Shown one piece after another: positions 10,205 to 21,439 of a stretch of 64,000 nucleotides of DNA. Source of the stretch: Siphonodentalium dalli (Eukaryota; Mollusca; Scaphopoda; Gadilida; Siphonodentaliidae); the NCBI GenBank assembly GCA_032622095.1, contig CP136064.1, positions 185,672,209-185,736,208 of the forward strand, given 5' to 3'. The number at the start of each line of letters is the position of its first letter. Position 1 is the first letter of the stretch. The position numbers were made by a program, and so were the translations under genes. The notes beneath the pieces were generated by a model, which was not told the DNA's origin, did no database searches, and saw only the letters and a program-made list of their open reading frames with translations.

Positions 10205-11835
10205 ATGAACACATCATACTGAGCCAAACTCCATGCATGGTTTACCTCCCTTGATGACTCGGTAATACCGCTGCAACCGGCGACATTTCACCCACATTTG
10301 GTGGACTTCCGCGAAAATAAGATATATACTAAGCGAACAGAGCAAAATGCTGCCCTTGTTAAGCACACAAAATATCGAACAAAATTTGTATAGTTTGTAG
10401 TTTGAAAAGTCCCACTAAAACCGAAGAACTATATTTCGAAACGGTGTGATTCGGTTCGCCGATTATTTTATCACTACAAAAGTCAAAACGCACATGGACG
10501 ACAACACGCATGGCAAGTCAAACACAAGAGTTCTAATTTGATCCAATTTTGATGAGTTTCTTGCGAAAATCGTCGACAAAACTACTTCTCTGATCCTCCA
10601 TTCTGTCATTAAGTTTTTAGTGCGGGAATCGTTCTCAAAGCACATAAGAAATTTGACTTTGGGGCGATCGGTTTTCGCCATTTTGTTCGGAAAACCCCGC
10701 GCTAAATATAGAAACGGAAACTAGTACCCAGCCGGTGACAGAGTCAGAAAGGAAGTATGACTGGTGCGCTCTGGTAGAGATTGATACTGAGCCAGCAATC
10801 TCTACCAGAGCGCACCATGCAGTCACACTTCCTTTCTGACTCTGTCACCGGCTGGGTACTAGTCTGCGGTTTCTATATTTAGCGCGGGGTTTTCAAACAA
10901 AATGGCGAAAACCGATCGCCCCAAAGTAAAAATTCCTATGATCTTTGAGAACAATTCCCGCACTAAAAACTTAATTTCAGCATGGAGGATCAGAGCGGTA
11001 GTTTTGTTGACGATTTTCGCAAGCAACTCGTCAAAATTGGAGCAAATTAGAACTCTTGGGTCTGTCTTGCCATGCGTGTTGTCGGGACATTGTCGTCCAT
11101 GTGCGTTCAGACATTTGTGTTGATAACATAATCGGAGAACCAAATCACCACACCGTTTCGTAATATAGTTCTTTGGTTCTAGTGGGACTTTCCAACCTTA
11201 AAGATGCGGGCGGCGTTGGCAGTGGGTATGCTGTTAAAATATTCACCTCCGTCAAAAACCGCCATAAACAGAAATAATAGTAAAATATAGACAGACCTTG
11301 TTTTTATACCAATTAGAAATATGGTATAAACAGTATGTTATTGTCAAATGTTTTCCTTTGTTATGTAAACAAAAGCAGAAAACGTTACGTTACCTGGCTT
11401 TTGTTTAGATCCGGATATGGTAAACATAAAGAGCGTTATTTGTTACTGTTTTCCTGATATGGAAATAATAAAGAGCGTTTATATCATTTGTGTGTGATTA
11501 ACCAATAGAATTGTGCTGTGATATCTAAACAGAAGCACAACTTCTGTAACACGAATAGGCTCTTGTTTAAGTACGCTATCGTACCGGTACGTCTTGACGA
11601 CAATATACTATTTACGAATCCACACCGATTTTGTTCGATATATATGTGCTAAATAAGGGCAGCATTTTGCTCTGCTCGCTTAGTAATTTTAGTATATATT
11701 TTAATATCACGGAAGTCCACCAAATGTGGGTAAAATGTCGCCGATAGCAGCGGTCTTACCGAGTCATCAAGTGAGGTAAACCATGCATGTAGTTTGCTGA
11801 GCCAGACCCCATCATATTCTGATGTATCATTGTAT
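10205..11835. mobile_element. Large inverted-repeat (foldback) element, right arm split by a MITE
   Basis: The two arms are inverted copies about 580 bp long. Near the centre GCGCTCTGGTAGAGATT pairs with AATCTCTACCAGAGCGC around a 14-base loop at 10783-10796. The outer part of the left arm (10243-10365, e.g. CACATTTGGTGGACTTCCG) pairs with 11648-11800. The gap in the right arm is exactly the inserted TTAA-family element at 11198-11617. Both arms hold a mirrored short frame starting MAKTDRPKVK (minus strand to 10681, plus strand from 10902); the two differ by many non-synonymous changes and match no family I know. It may be a foldback transposon or an inverted duplication. Confidence 0.8.
11198..11617 (+). 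mobile_element. TTAA-flanked MITE (family T), copy 1, 3'-truncated
   Basis: The left end is TTAAAGATGCGGGCGGCGTT, then CACCTCCGTCAAAAACCGCC, and the body follows that of the copy at 57587-58118 for about 420 bp. The right end is lost after GACGACAATATACTATTTACG, so no second TTAA is seen. It interrupts the right arm of the inverted repeat, hence it is younger than that element. Family ends (TTAAAGG...CCTTTAA) suggest a TTAA target, as in piggyBac or Kolobok groups. Confidence 0.8.
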
Positions 11836-12398
11836 ATACAGTATGAACAAGACAATATATATGTAAAATGTCTATAAAGCAAACTGACCACTTTAGCCTC
11901 CATTTGTGTACATACTGAAAACAATTTGGCAAGTTAGGCCCTCACCACGCACTTCCTTTGTATTAAACACTCTCTCTCTACAATTTTGAGTGTGGAAGTT
12001 CGCCGACCGCGATGAAAAGATTTATTTTTGATTTGTTTGCAGATCCCACACGAGACTAGCACCCGGGTATGTGGGTGTCTCGTTACGCGACAAAATAACC
12101 CCTTAATTTCCCTATTTCGATAGGCACCCCGGGTATTGTTATACCACAAGGACGTCATTATTTAGTGTTTCCAGCTGAGTATAAAATAGCACTCAGCTCA
12201 TGACTGCGACCGTTTTTTCCCAGTGCTGAGACAATCCTTTGATATAAGATATTACACTATTTCTCTGTGGTTTCCGGTGTCTGCTATCGAGTGCGTTATG
12301 TGGTTATTTCTGTCAAATTCGAATTACACGAAGATCATGTTGTATACCATTCTCATCACAGTGTTACCGAATAAGAACTGAACGCAAGCCACTGGTGA
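11836..12398. other. No gene seen
   Basis: The minus-strand frames (11649-11924, 11934-12158) overlap the inverted-repeat arm or show no domain. No repeat ends or motifs were recognised. Confidence 0.55.
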
Positions 12399-13109
12399 AA
12401 AATACCAGATATACTATTATATACTTTTCCAGTGACAAGGGGTCACAAGTCTAATTTTTGGAAAAACACACCATATATAATATTCCTCATAGATTCTCAA
12501 AATCATTCATCTCAGACAAAATATATTTCAATGAATCTTATTGGCCATGAAATTTCATTTCTTTTGAGGTATAATTCGATAGTATATCAAACGAAGGGAA
12601 GTCGAGATATCGTACCGAAAATGTGCAAAATCTACTGAAAATTTGGTCGTAAGAGTCCCTGTCCGCCTAATATCCTCATTAATTCAAAAAAAAATGTCAA
12701 CTCAAGTAAAATATGCCCCAGTGTATGTTGTAGGGCATACAATTTCCTTTCGATATTTAACTTGACGGAATCAAGTGACGCGAAGTCAACATATCGTACA
12801 GGAAATTCACAACTTCGGCAATTGTGATCGTAATAACTCATATCCGTCTATAATCACTATACTTTCCGGACAGGGAAACTGACGACCGCTTTTTGTCGCT
12901 AGGTTTTGCTAGTCTTCGATGCGATATCTCGACTTACCTTCGTTTGGTACTGTCGAGTTATTGAGTTATACATCAAAAGAATTAAGGATATGAATTAAGA
13001 CAAAATGAAATATACTGTGACTGAGATGAACGATTTTGGTGTGTTTTTCCAAAATCGGACTTGTGAACCTTGTCACTGGTATAGTATACAATGGTATATC
13101 TGGTATTTC
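12399..13109. mobile_element. Inverted-repeat element with long (about 250 bp) arms
   Basis: The left arm (12399-12667) begins AAATACCAGATATACTATTA; the right arm (12867-13109) ends in its complement, GTATATCTGGTATTT. GGTGTGTTTTTCC and AGTGACAAGG segments also pair, as do GTCCCTGTCCGCC-like segments near the inner edges. Between the arms the ATATCGTACAGGAAATT stretch is a diverged direct repeat of ATATCGTACCGAAAATG in the left arm. No transposase ORF. Target duplication not evident. Probably a non-autonomous foldback-like transposon. Confidence 0.7.
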
Positions 13110-13204
13110 CCCCCAGGGGTCTGTGTCCCAATAACACACACGCCTACTACATTCATTTCTTACATGTGTCGTATCTTCAATTATTATAACGGAACGTGGC
13201 TATA

Positions 13205-13620
13205 TAGAAGTTTGACGAATTTTCCAACTGCACACCCCCCCCCCCCCCCCCATGAACCGATCAAACTCCCAGTTTTGCAGAATTCCATTTGCACCACTGT
13301 TGGAAATTTCCAACCTGCATGACACACCATGAGGTTGGAACATTTCCAACTGCATGAAGGCCATTTCAGACCAAAAATGTTTATACCATAAGTAGAAATA
13401 TATACAATACTGTTGATACAAACAAACACAGCAAATTCTCCACTATATATATATTAATCACTTGATGGTTGTACAACCAAATAGTGAAAACAAATTCAAA
13501 CTATATGTGCATGCATGGTGTAAACGTTCCAACATGACATTGCCAACTGTTGAGTTGAACAGTTTGATCTAAGTTGGTCACCTTCCCAAACCCCTATGTC
13601 GTCATGTCCCTGCATGGTCT
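13205..13620. repeat. Dispersed repeat family W, fragment 1
   Basis: It has a C18 tract at 13232-13250, then repeated GTTGGAAATTTCCAAC-type palindromic words (13298, 13333) and GGTCACCTTCC, ending near CATGTCCCTGCATGG. The same words and order occur at 24747-25058, 35240-35530, 39660-40380 and 59330-59960. Frames through the C-tract encode proline or glycine runs and are not genes. Confidence 0.55.
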
Positions 13621-13745
13621 TGTTATATGTCGTCCACATGAGACTTCGTCAGCACGATTATTATACACCTATTGGCTGCCTTGTGTGGAGTAGCGATGAC
13701 TATATTGCCCCGAGGTGCATGGTTTTTTTTAACAACAAGCAGCAA

Positions 13746-13788
13746 GCGACGACGACGACGATGATGATACTGATGATGATGATGGTGA

Positions 13789-13820
<32 letters not shown>

Positions 13821-13935
13821 ATGATGATGGAAATAACAACCATGATGATGATGACGGCGACGACGATGATAATGACGATGAAGAAAACGACGATAATGAC
13901 GTTCACGATGTTGACGACGATAATGACGACGTATA
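13746..13935 (+). repeat. GAT/GAC trinucleotide microsatellite
   Basis: Nearly uninterrupted GATGATGAT and GACGACGAC runs. The 114-aa methionine/threonine-rich frame and the histidine-rich minus-strand frames here are purely products of the trinucleotide. It shares GAT composition with 1765-2160 but lacks the longer higher-order unit. Confidence 0.9.
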
Positions 13936-14055
13936 AGTAATGACAACTATTTTGTAAATAGTGTACATTATATGTTCGTAAACTATTATTTCACGTTAGC
14001 ATTCATTCAATCTCTTCACAATTCCGTCAAATGGTCGTAGAGCAATTGTCCGTTA

Positions 14056-14735
14056 GGGTGCGTTCATACCTGGCAAATTTGCACTGCAGAAATGCCAGTT
14101 GCCGTTTGCAAAAAAGAATTAATTGTTGTTAGCTGTCGACAAATCAGTGTTAGTATATTGATCAATTTACGACAGCGGTGTGGCGTGATTGCTGATATCG
14201 CTGAGCTGTTTACAATATATTTTGAACACGGTGCGTGTTGGTATTCTTAGGCCAGTGAAAATAATGTACCTTGATATGTTAGAATGAGATATCCACTCCG
14301 TAAGTAGCCATAAACAGTTAAGAAAAATGGGGGGTTGGGGGGGGGGGTGAATAAATTGTTAAATAAAGTACGTCAAATGTACACACTATTTGTTATTCAA
14401 ATGTTATAAATAGCGTTCTATGACACCAGCGGTTTTCTAGCCCATTTATATACATAATGTCACGTCACTATTTGGAACGTGTGTGGCAACTGGGTCTTAG
14501 CATTTCCAAATGCCCCGAACCAATCCGAAGTATTTCAAGAAATTCTATTGGCACGTACCTCCACTTTCTATTTGTGTTTGCCAACTATATATATATAGCA
14601 CTACAAGCTTTCAAACTGTGGGTGGAAACTCCTAACCTAGCCTACACTCATGATTGGAAATTCAAGAAACAAATTGAACATTGCATGACATTTTTGCAGT
14701 TTGCAGTGCATACTTGCCAGCGTATGAACATACCC
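14056..14735. mobile_element. PIF/Harbinger-like MITE with TTA target duplications
   Basis: The left end, GGGTGCGTTCATACCTGGCA, pairs with the right end, GCCAGCGTATGAACATACCC. The inverted match extends about 35 bp through TTTGCACTGCA. TTA lies on both sides (14053-14055 and 14736-14738). A 3-bp TWA duplication and GGG-starting ends are typical of PIF/Harbinger. The 106-aa frame at 14457-14777 runs out through the right end and has no recognisable domain, so I do not call it a gene. A related lone end, GTATGTTCACACACTGGCAA, sits at 15440. Confidence 0.8.
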
Positions 14736-14738
14736 TTA

Positions 14739-15518
14739 GACGAAATGTCGTATATATATAGACCGTCGGTCGTGTAGGCTATAAGTAGCATAGGCGTGTT
14801 CAAAAGCCACTATCTCGGGAAAATAGTTCTCGCCATTCCATCATGCACAAGGCAGTTAATATGTGTATACTGTTCTCTACACAAACCCGACCTATCCCTT
14901 TAATTGAGTAAATCGTGATGACTAACTTAAGTTATACCCTACCCTGACTTTCAATTAAATTATATCTTTAAACAAATAGTCCCATAAGATTCGCCGATCA
15001 GTAACATTTAGATTTATTTAGTCGCTTTCACCTGGTAAGTACACACGTGTATCCACTCCCAAAGAAAGCCAATGAAGTCACAGTTAAAGACACATATTGT
15101 CAGAACACCTACGTTCATTACGAAGTAATCAACACCTTATGCTGCTCCAATGCACCCATGTATCCATTCTGGAATTTTATATATACCAGTTATACATTAT
15201 ACATATTACATTACACGTGAATTTGATTTATATTCTATATGCTATGCATTTTATACTGCCGCATTAAGTCATATCTAAGAAATAGACAAAAAGTGATCTG
15301 GCAAAATGAAACAAATTTAGGACACAAATTATTATAATTGTTTTGGTATTGTTCTGGCTAAACTACCGAAGTCGGGAAAACCTAATTGTGAAAACAAGCT
15401 CTTTACTTGCATATCATTGGCCACCAAATACCCCTCAGTGTATGTTCACACACTGGCAAGTGTGCATGTCAATTTTACAGTAAATTCATCGTAGAGCTCG
15501 AGGATTGTCAAGATTATA
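14739..15518. other. No gene seen; one solo Harbinger-like end near 15440
   Basis: AT-rich sequence with no informative ORF. Around 15438-15465 GTATGTTCACACACTGGCAAGTGTGCAT matches the terminal repeat of the element at 14056-14735, but no partner end was found. This stretch may hold a decayed relative. Confidence 0.5.
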
Positions 15519-15523
15519 TGAAC

Positions 15524-16032
15524 CACCCCTGGTCAAGTGGTCCTGCTAATATGCTATGATGCTGGTGGTTCTGCTGCATTGCTATGATGCGGGTATGGCA
15601 AACTGATGCCGTTGCGAAATAGTACCGTTATTTTTCTAAAGTTTTTGCGGTGTTTGGCTAATCCGAGCGATTTTAGAAAAAACAAACAGTGAAACATTCA
15701 AGAACATATATATTTTTGAAAAATATAATAATGCATGCGTTGGTGCTTCTAAATCGATGTGAATTAGCATCTTGATTTTATTCTATTTTCAACAACTAAT
15801 ACAACCAGAATTAAAACATATTTCGCAAAATAAATATGTTTTTGAATGTTTGATACGCATAATGGCTTTTTTGTATATGTTCAGATTATTGGAACACCGC
15901 GAAAAAGTCAAATTAAAAAAATGTAACGATACTTTTTGTTAACAGCATCAATTTGCCCTAACAGCATCATAGCAATTCAGCAGGACACAAATCGCATCAT
16001 GGCACATTAGCAGGAAAACATGACCAGGGGTG
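15524..16032. mobile_element. TIR transposon with 5-bp TGAAC duplication, superfamily unclear
   Basis: The ends are CACCCCTGGTCA (15524) and TGACCAGGGGTG (to 16032), flanked by TGAAC at 15519-15523 and 16033-16037. The inverted repeats are about 110 bp, with GCTATGATGC words repeated on both sides (left 15550-15600, right 15960-16005 inverted). The interior is AT-rich and non-coding. The 509-bp size and long TIRs fit a non-autonomous DNA transposon; the 5-bp duplication does not by itself name a superfamily. Confidence 0.8.
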
Positions 16033-16192
16033 TGAACGCCAACATGCATATAACATGCATATTTACCAAAGCTATATATCGACACGAGAAATAACTTTAG
16101 CGTAGTCCCCATGTAACGCTGTTACTGACATTTTCTTTCACATGTATGTGTAATGGATTATTTCCAAACAGTTGAACGATATGTACAGACAA

Positions 16193-16352
16193 ATAAGGAT
16201 TAACTGTCATGTGGATTGTTTTTATGGAGATGTAATCGTGAGGTAAGTGGTCATAACTTGTGTAAACCCGAAGGGTTTTACATACAAGTTATGACCACTT
16301 ACCCCACGGTTACATCTCCATAAAAACAGTCCACATGACAGTTAATCCTTAT
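16193..16352. mobile_element. Near-perfect 160-bp palindrome (hairpin MITE), CUUCGG loop
   Basis: The whole segment is self-complementary: TAAGGATTAACTGTCATGTG at the left mirrors CACATGACAGTTAATCCTTA at the right, with only a few mismatches over about 70-bp arms. The turn is ACCCGAAGGGT, which on the minus strand reads CCCTTCGGG. The ends fall at TA dinucleotides, compatible with a Tc1/mariner-type TA target. A transcript would fold into one long hairpin. Compare 20191-20349. Confidence 0.85.
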
Positions 16353-16948
16353 ATTTATATACATTTAGCGAAAAAGCCACTTTTGTAAATGTATTTAAAT
16401 CGAAAAGTGTATCGTGACAAAACCAGCCCAAAATATACCATAGCACCCTTGGCAAAAGTTAACAGGAACAATTTCTCTTTACATTGAAACCCGATGATTT
16501 ATTAAGTCAATCCTGCGCGAGTCCAAATGCGCCCAAAACATTATGCGTTCGTCTTTCCCAAACCTATGACGCGTCGATGTAATTATGAGCCTGGTGTTAT
16601 GAGCTGTTGCGCGTTCACCGAGAAATAACTGCAACTAGCCACGTGGGCGCAGACCAATCAGAATGCTGGATTTAGTGATAATCACACCTTGTATGTAAAT
16701 ATTTTCCAATAGCATATACGTTACATGTGTTTACTTCTCATGTATATAGTTAGCTGTGGTACTGGTACAGATGCATTATTATTTTTTGCGTTGATTTTCC
16801 GGCACATTATAGCTTTCTATATAGAAAGGCCTTCATAAAAATGCCAGCAAATTTGCGAGTGTGTCAACCCTTATATGGCGCCCCTGGTATCTCCCATACA
16901 AACCCCTTTAGTTTCGAGATATTTACACATGTTTCCTGATAAACGGTC
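16353..16948. other. No gene seen
   Basis: No open frame of note and no repeat ends. Moderately mixed base composition. Confidence 0.5.
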
Positions 16949-17150
16949 TTAACCCTTCCATAACTGGAGCTTCCTGAATGTTTCCGAAAACCCTGTGCCA
17001 ATGCATTCTCTTATATATGGGGAGTCTCTCATAGGGAGCCTCGCATATATAAGAAAATACATTGACAATATTTACCTTGATCTTGTAAGCCAGTGCATTC
17101 TCTTATATATGCGAGACTCCCCATATTAGAGAATACAATGACCCAGGCTA
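16949..17150. mobile_element. Degenerate relative of the piggyBac-type MITE (family P)
   Basis: It starts with TTAACCCTTCC, then CCCTGTGCCAATGCATTCTC. It carries the two internal hairpins of family P (TGCATTCTCTTATATATG mirrored by CATATATAAGAAAATACATT; 16998-17065 and 17092-17144), but both arms have accumulated mismatches. The terminal TTAA on the right was not recognised. Intact copies are at 32794-33185 and 55177-55576. Confidence 0.7.
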
Positions 17151-19598
17151 TTTAATGCTGCACCAGAACAACCCCCGCCGGGTTAAGATGGCGCTGAGGT
17201 GACCAATTATGCCAACCTCGCATAAAAATCAGCAGCAGGGAGTTTGAAATGTTTGGGTCCACAGATTTGTAAGTATAGAAAACTGGACATCCTTTCTGAA
17301 CTGTAGCCACACTGTTTGATTTCAAAGGAAGATAATTATTGCCTCATAATTAGGTGATATGTTATTGAACCCAAACGCATTTCTAAAAACTTAATTAAAT
17401 CAAACTTTAGTTGAATTCTTATGAAAATCACCAAAAACAAAACAAAAAACAAAAAAAACAGGCGGGCTGATACAGTGATCTAGTACACTCATGCACTGGT
17501 TTACTAGTTAAAATACATTCACTTTTTTTGTGAATATAGAGTTTATTTTCATAACCAGGAAGTGCCGTTTTGAAGGTAAAGTGAGAGAGTTTTGGCAAGT
17601 ATAATAACCCTCATTAGGGATAAATTGAGAAATATTAGTACTGGAGGTGGTCATATTGATAGCAAAATATGAATATTTCGTTGCTAAAATTAAATTTTTT
17701 CACAATTCTCCCCAACCTTGGTAATTTATCACAATTTCGGGAACCTGGTTAACTTTACCACAAAAACCGGTGAAAGTGACCAATTCAGCATAAGTTTGAG
17801 GCTGTATATATAGCTTCAATTCTGGAAGATTAAGTTGCTGAAAACTTTGACATAATCATATAATTTTGAAATTAGCCAAATCTGCGCCACCTTAAAATAA
17901 GGCTGGCTATATACACGATTGTATAATGTATTTCTACATGTCACACATGTACAGGAGATGATATTATACATATTCCTGTCACGCAAGGACACCCGGTGAG
18001 ATACTACCGTTTTTGTATGGAAAATTGGTTCACGTTGTCTTTTGTTAAAACTCACACAAGCGAAGAGAAGAGCCAACCATTATCTCGTCCAAAGAGAGTC
18101 CCTGGTGGGACAGATTTCATAAAAATATAACTGCTAATTTATCACCCCGGGGATTTTGAACGATAATTGGAACGGAAGACCTTCTTCGGTTCCCGTTCAA
18201 TCTTTTGAAACTGGGCCTTTAAGTGGACCAAGCACACTTAATCCACACTTGTCTCAAGAAAACGTTCGATGGACACAGTTGGTTTGAAGATATTTGAAAT
18301 TCGAAAAATTCGGTCAGACGCACGTTTTGCCAAAATTTCCTGCTATTTAAAATGTATTTTATCAATATATGTCAAGCATTTCTTTGTGAAATTTGATACA
18401 AGCGATTATTGTGATACAATATTTAAGAACCATCGACCCATGGGATATTATAACCTCATTTTCTTTACTTTTATGGCATGAACAATATTTTAAATTTCAC
18501 TTTTTCCGGTACCAAGAACTTCTGTAAAATATATTTAAGTGAAGTTCACATACATCCATGATATCATATCTGAAGATCATGAGGCGAGACTGAATTTTTC
18601 TTGTTTAATGAAATTTAATGATTATTTTCAATTAGAAAGGCAACTACCCATAAATCATGTTCATGTCATGCCTGTTGATCAATGCAACATTGGGCTGATA
18701 TGAGTTCTGGATCATGGGTTCACAACCAATTTAAACTGACCACCATATAGCTTAACACGGTGGCCTAATTCCAGTTGATTGCTCCCTGCTTGAGTGGACC
18801 ACACTGCATTTCAACATTTGTTTTTCATTGGGCTGGAATATTTGGGACTGCTTTATTCTTCATTATAATATATTGGGGATGTGATGCTATATTATGCAAT
18901 TAAAAATCTAACTCAACATTATGATACAAATGAAGCCTCCCTCATAGAGAAAAAACAATAAGCTATTTGGCGATTGGAGTGTTGTGTACAATTATTCTAG
19001 CAGTTCATGGCACCGAAAGGGACAAAAATGAAACTAATATTTTCAACCTCTCAAATGTATTAAAATCCATTGTTTTTAATTGTCTCTTAATAATTGCTCA
19101 GATTCTATATACAATTAAGATGATGATATGTGAAATTCATGATTTTTCACCTGATAGATCCAGAGAATTTTTGTTGTTGAAAATCTCTTATCATTTGGCT
19201 GGATTTATGCAAAACGAGCGTCTCCACCTTAACTTATACTTGAAAACTATATATAGTCGCGCTTCGCGGTGTGTTTGTATCCATAATATCTTCAACGGGA
19301 AAATAGTGAAAATCGTTGTAAATGATCTACAGGACTGCTATTATATTTGCGATGGGATAAATCTTTTTGTTTTGAATAAAACTAAACGGGGTCCAACTTT
19401 TTAAATACTCTGTCCAAATGTGAAAAATTATAATAATGACTTCCCCAGGCACCCACATCATTTGTGAACGGAAACATGGGGTCGATTTTCTGCATGTGTA
19501 ATATATACGAACTCATGGGGTTCATGTATATATATTTACATACACCTGATATCTCTTCCGATTTCCCCATAGCGTTACGGTAGACACGCCCCCTTATT
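17151..19598. other. No gene seen in 2.4 kb
   Basis: AT-rich sequence. The longest frame (18967-19404, 145 aa) opens with TTG, not ATG, and its product shows no domain, signal peptide or conserved motif, so I treat it as chance. The minus-strand 86-aa frame at 17816-18076 is equally unsupported. No repeats were recognised. Confidence 0.55.
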
Positions 19599-19672
19599 CA
19601 ATGCGTTCATAAACATATGAACGTAACGTGACGTCACTTCCAATGTCGTTCATAGGTTTATGAACACATTGC
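19599..19672. repeat. Short palindrome with TGACGTCA in its loop
   Basis: AATGCGTTCATAAACATATG pairs with CATAGGTTTATGAACACATT. The unpaired centre contains TGACGTCA (19629-19636), the exact palindromic cAMP-response-element core. It could be a small hairpin MITE. Whether the motif is bound by anything is unknown. Confidence 0.6.
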
Positions 19673-20190
19673 ATGGTCCCGGAAATGACCGGGGATTGTC
19701 GGACATTGCCGACTGCTTGAGTATCTATATAGTACGTCCGAATTTGGCAAGAAATTTATTTTGGTCTATAATCAGTGTTGTTGCCCGGTGTTACTGAACG
19801 TTGATGTTCAAAAATCCCGTTACTTATCATTTTCCTTACCGCTACAAATATTCCCCCCAACCTCACAAATATATCATTATGGTAGAACGGCGGGTTGTCG
19901 ATTTCTTATACACAGCCGAAACTTAATTGTTAGTTTCAGTTATCATTCTTGAAATCAACACGTCTACATTAGTTACTAGCTAAACAAGACATTTTGTCAT
20001 ATGTGTATACTAAACTGTGAAATTGCGTTTTTTTCCGTTCTTCAAGAACGGATTCTCAAAATGTTTGGTTTTCCAAAAAACGAGGATTCGCACTTTCTGA
20101 ACTGAACTCCATGCGTTCATTTAAATAGATGAATACATAGTGGGAAAGACAGACAATCCTAGTTCATAATGAATTTAAGTATATAAATAT
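19673..20190. other. No gene seen
   Basis: No frame or repeat of note apart from a short CGTTCTTCAAGAACG palindrome near 20036-20050. Confidence 0.5.
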
Positions 20191-20349
20191 AAATAATAAA
20201 CGGCGGATTCAACGTGGTCATGGGTTTTGACCGCGAAAAAAAAATCAGCAAACTCCGCATGAACCCCTTCGGGGTTCATGCAGTTTGCTGATTTTTTCTC
20301 GCGGTCAAAATCCCATGACCACATTGAAACCGCCGTTTATTTCTTATTT
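20191..20349. mobile_element. Second near-perfect 160-bp palindrome, CUUCGG loop
   Basis: AAATAATAAACGGCGG mirrors CCGCCGTTTATTTCTTATTT; the arms also share ACGTGGTCATGGGTTTTGAC and ATCAGCAAACT. The turn reads GAACCCCTTCGGGGTTC. The arms differ from the palindrome at 16193-16352, yet length, near-perfection and a CCCTTCGGG turn are shared. Non-coding. Confidence 0.85.
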
Positions 20350-21439
20350 ATAGAGAAAAAAAGCGTATACATTTGGTCTAGAATATAATTATAGGCCTCT
20401 CAAGTGTTTTTTTTTCATCCAAAGTGGTTTCTCAAAATGTGAGGAAATTCTAATACGTACAACCTGGTACCACGTGTCTATATACAACGTGCAAAACGAA
20501 AATGGGTCACCGCCATCAATGTATTTATTATAACGTGAAATAATATTTTGGACCAAATGGATTTGTATGCATTCTATTAACTGCGCCCAAAATACGTGGT
20601 CAACCAAAAGTATACAATACATGTATCATTGCACATTATGCACTCGCGAAGCTTGTCCCAACAACCCAAGGACATGGTGGCATATAGGCCATGTGATATA
20701 AGAGGTTGTCAAGACAGATCACTGTCTGTGTCAAACGAGCCGATCTGTCTGAATGAGCTACCACAATTATTATCAACCTTGAATAACACGTCTGAATCTT
20801 ATGCGTATTTACGTATCCTGGCTAATTGTTTTGCGAAGTGACCCCCCCCCCCCAGGGAGATGACATGTGGTTAAGATCCCATTAAGTCTTATGCAACCCC
20901 GTATCATATGAGTCATTGTTCAAAGGTTACTCATCGGTCGAGAATGGCAATGACCGGGCAGATATGATATAAATATGATATTATGTTTTTTTTAAACATG
21001 AGTTTGCAGATGATCTTCATTGACGTCGGCAAAGGGAGCCACGTTGCACATTTAGACGACTGCACCTTCCCGGCAGCTATATATATACGCCCTTTCGTAG
21101 CTATTGGAGCAATGTGCAACTCTCTAAGATTTTAATGCAGCACAAAAATTAAGGCACATTCAGTGTTAGGCCCACTAGTATATTTATTGATATCTATATA
21201 TAATTACTGCAGTTTTATGTTCATCTGCGAATTAAAACGCGGTTATGAACATATATGGACATTTGCATGTAGTTGTAATATTTATATACACGGACTATAT
21301 ATGCCATTAAAATCTTACTGGTATTATCAATGGGATTTCATAACAAAATTCCAGACAGGTATACGTAGGCTATTATTTATTAATTTAGCCCCTTGCGGGA
21401 CTCACCATCTCAGATTTATACTATTTTATAAGTTTTACA
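20350..21439. other. No gene seen
   Basis: The 81-aa frame at 20596-20841 has balanced composition but no known domain and no visible splice context; it ends just before a C14 tract (20838-20852). Nothing else is supported. Confidence 0.5.

Noticed and set aside
13596-13946. Methionine/threonine-rich and histidine-rich frames
   Set aside because: Encoded wholly by the GAT/GAC microsatellite; every frame on both strands is open.
15025-15045. CCTGGTAAGTAC as a splice donor
   Set aside because: No open frame of coding character precedes it; similar donor-like words at 35011 and 50770 also lack exons.
18967-19404. 145-aa frame, among the longest outside recognised repeats
   Set aside because: It opens with TTG rather than ATG, lies in AT-rich DNA and shows no domain, signal or splice context.
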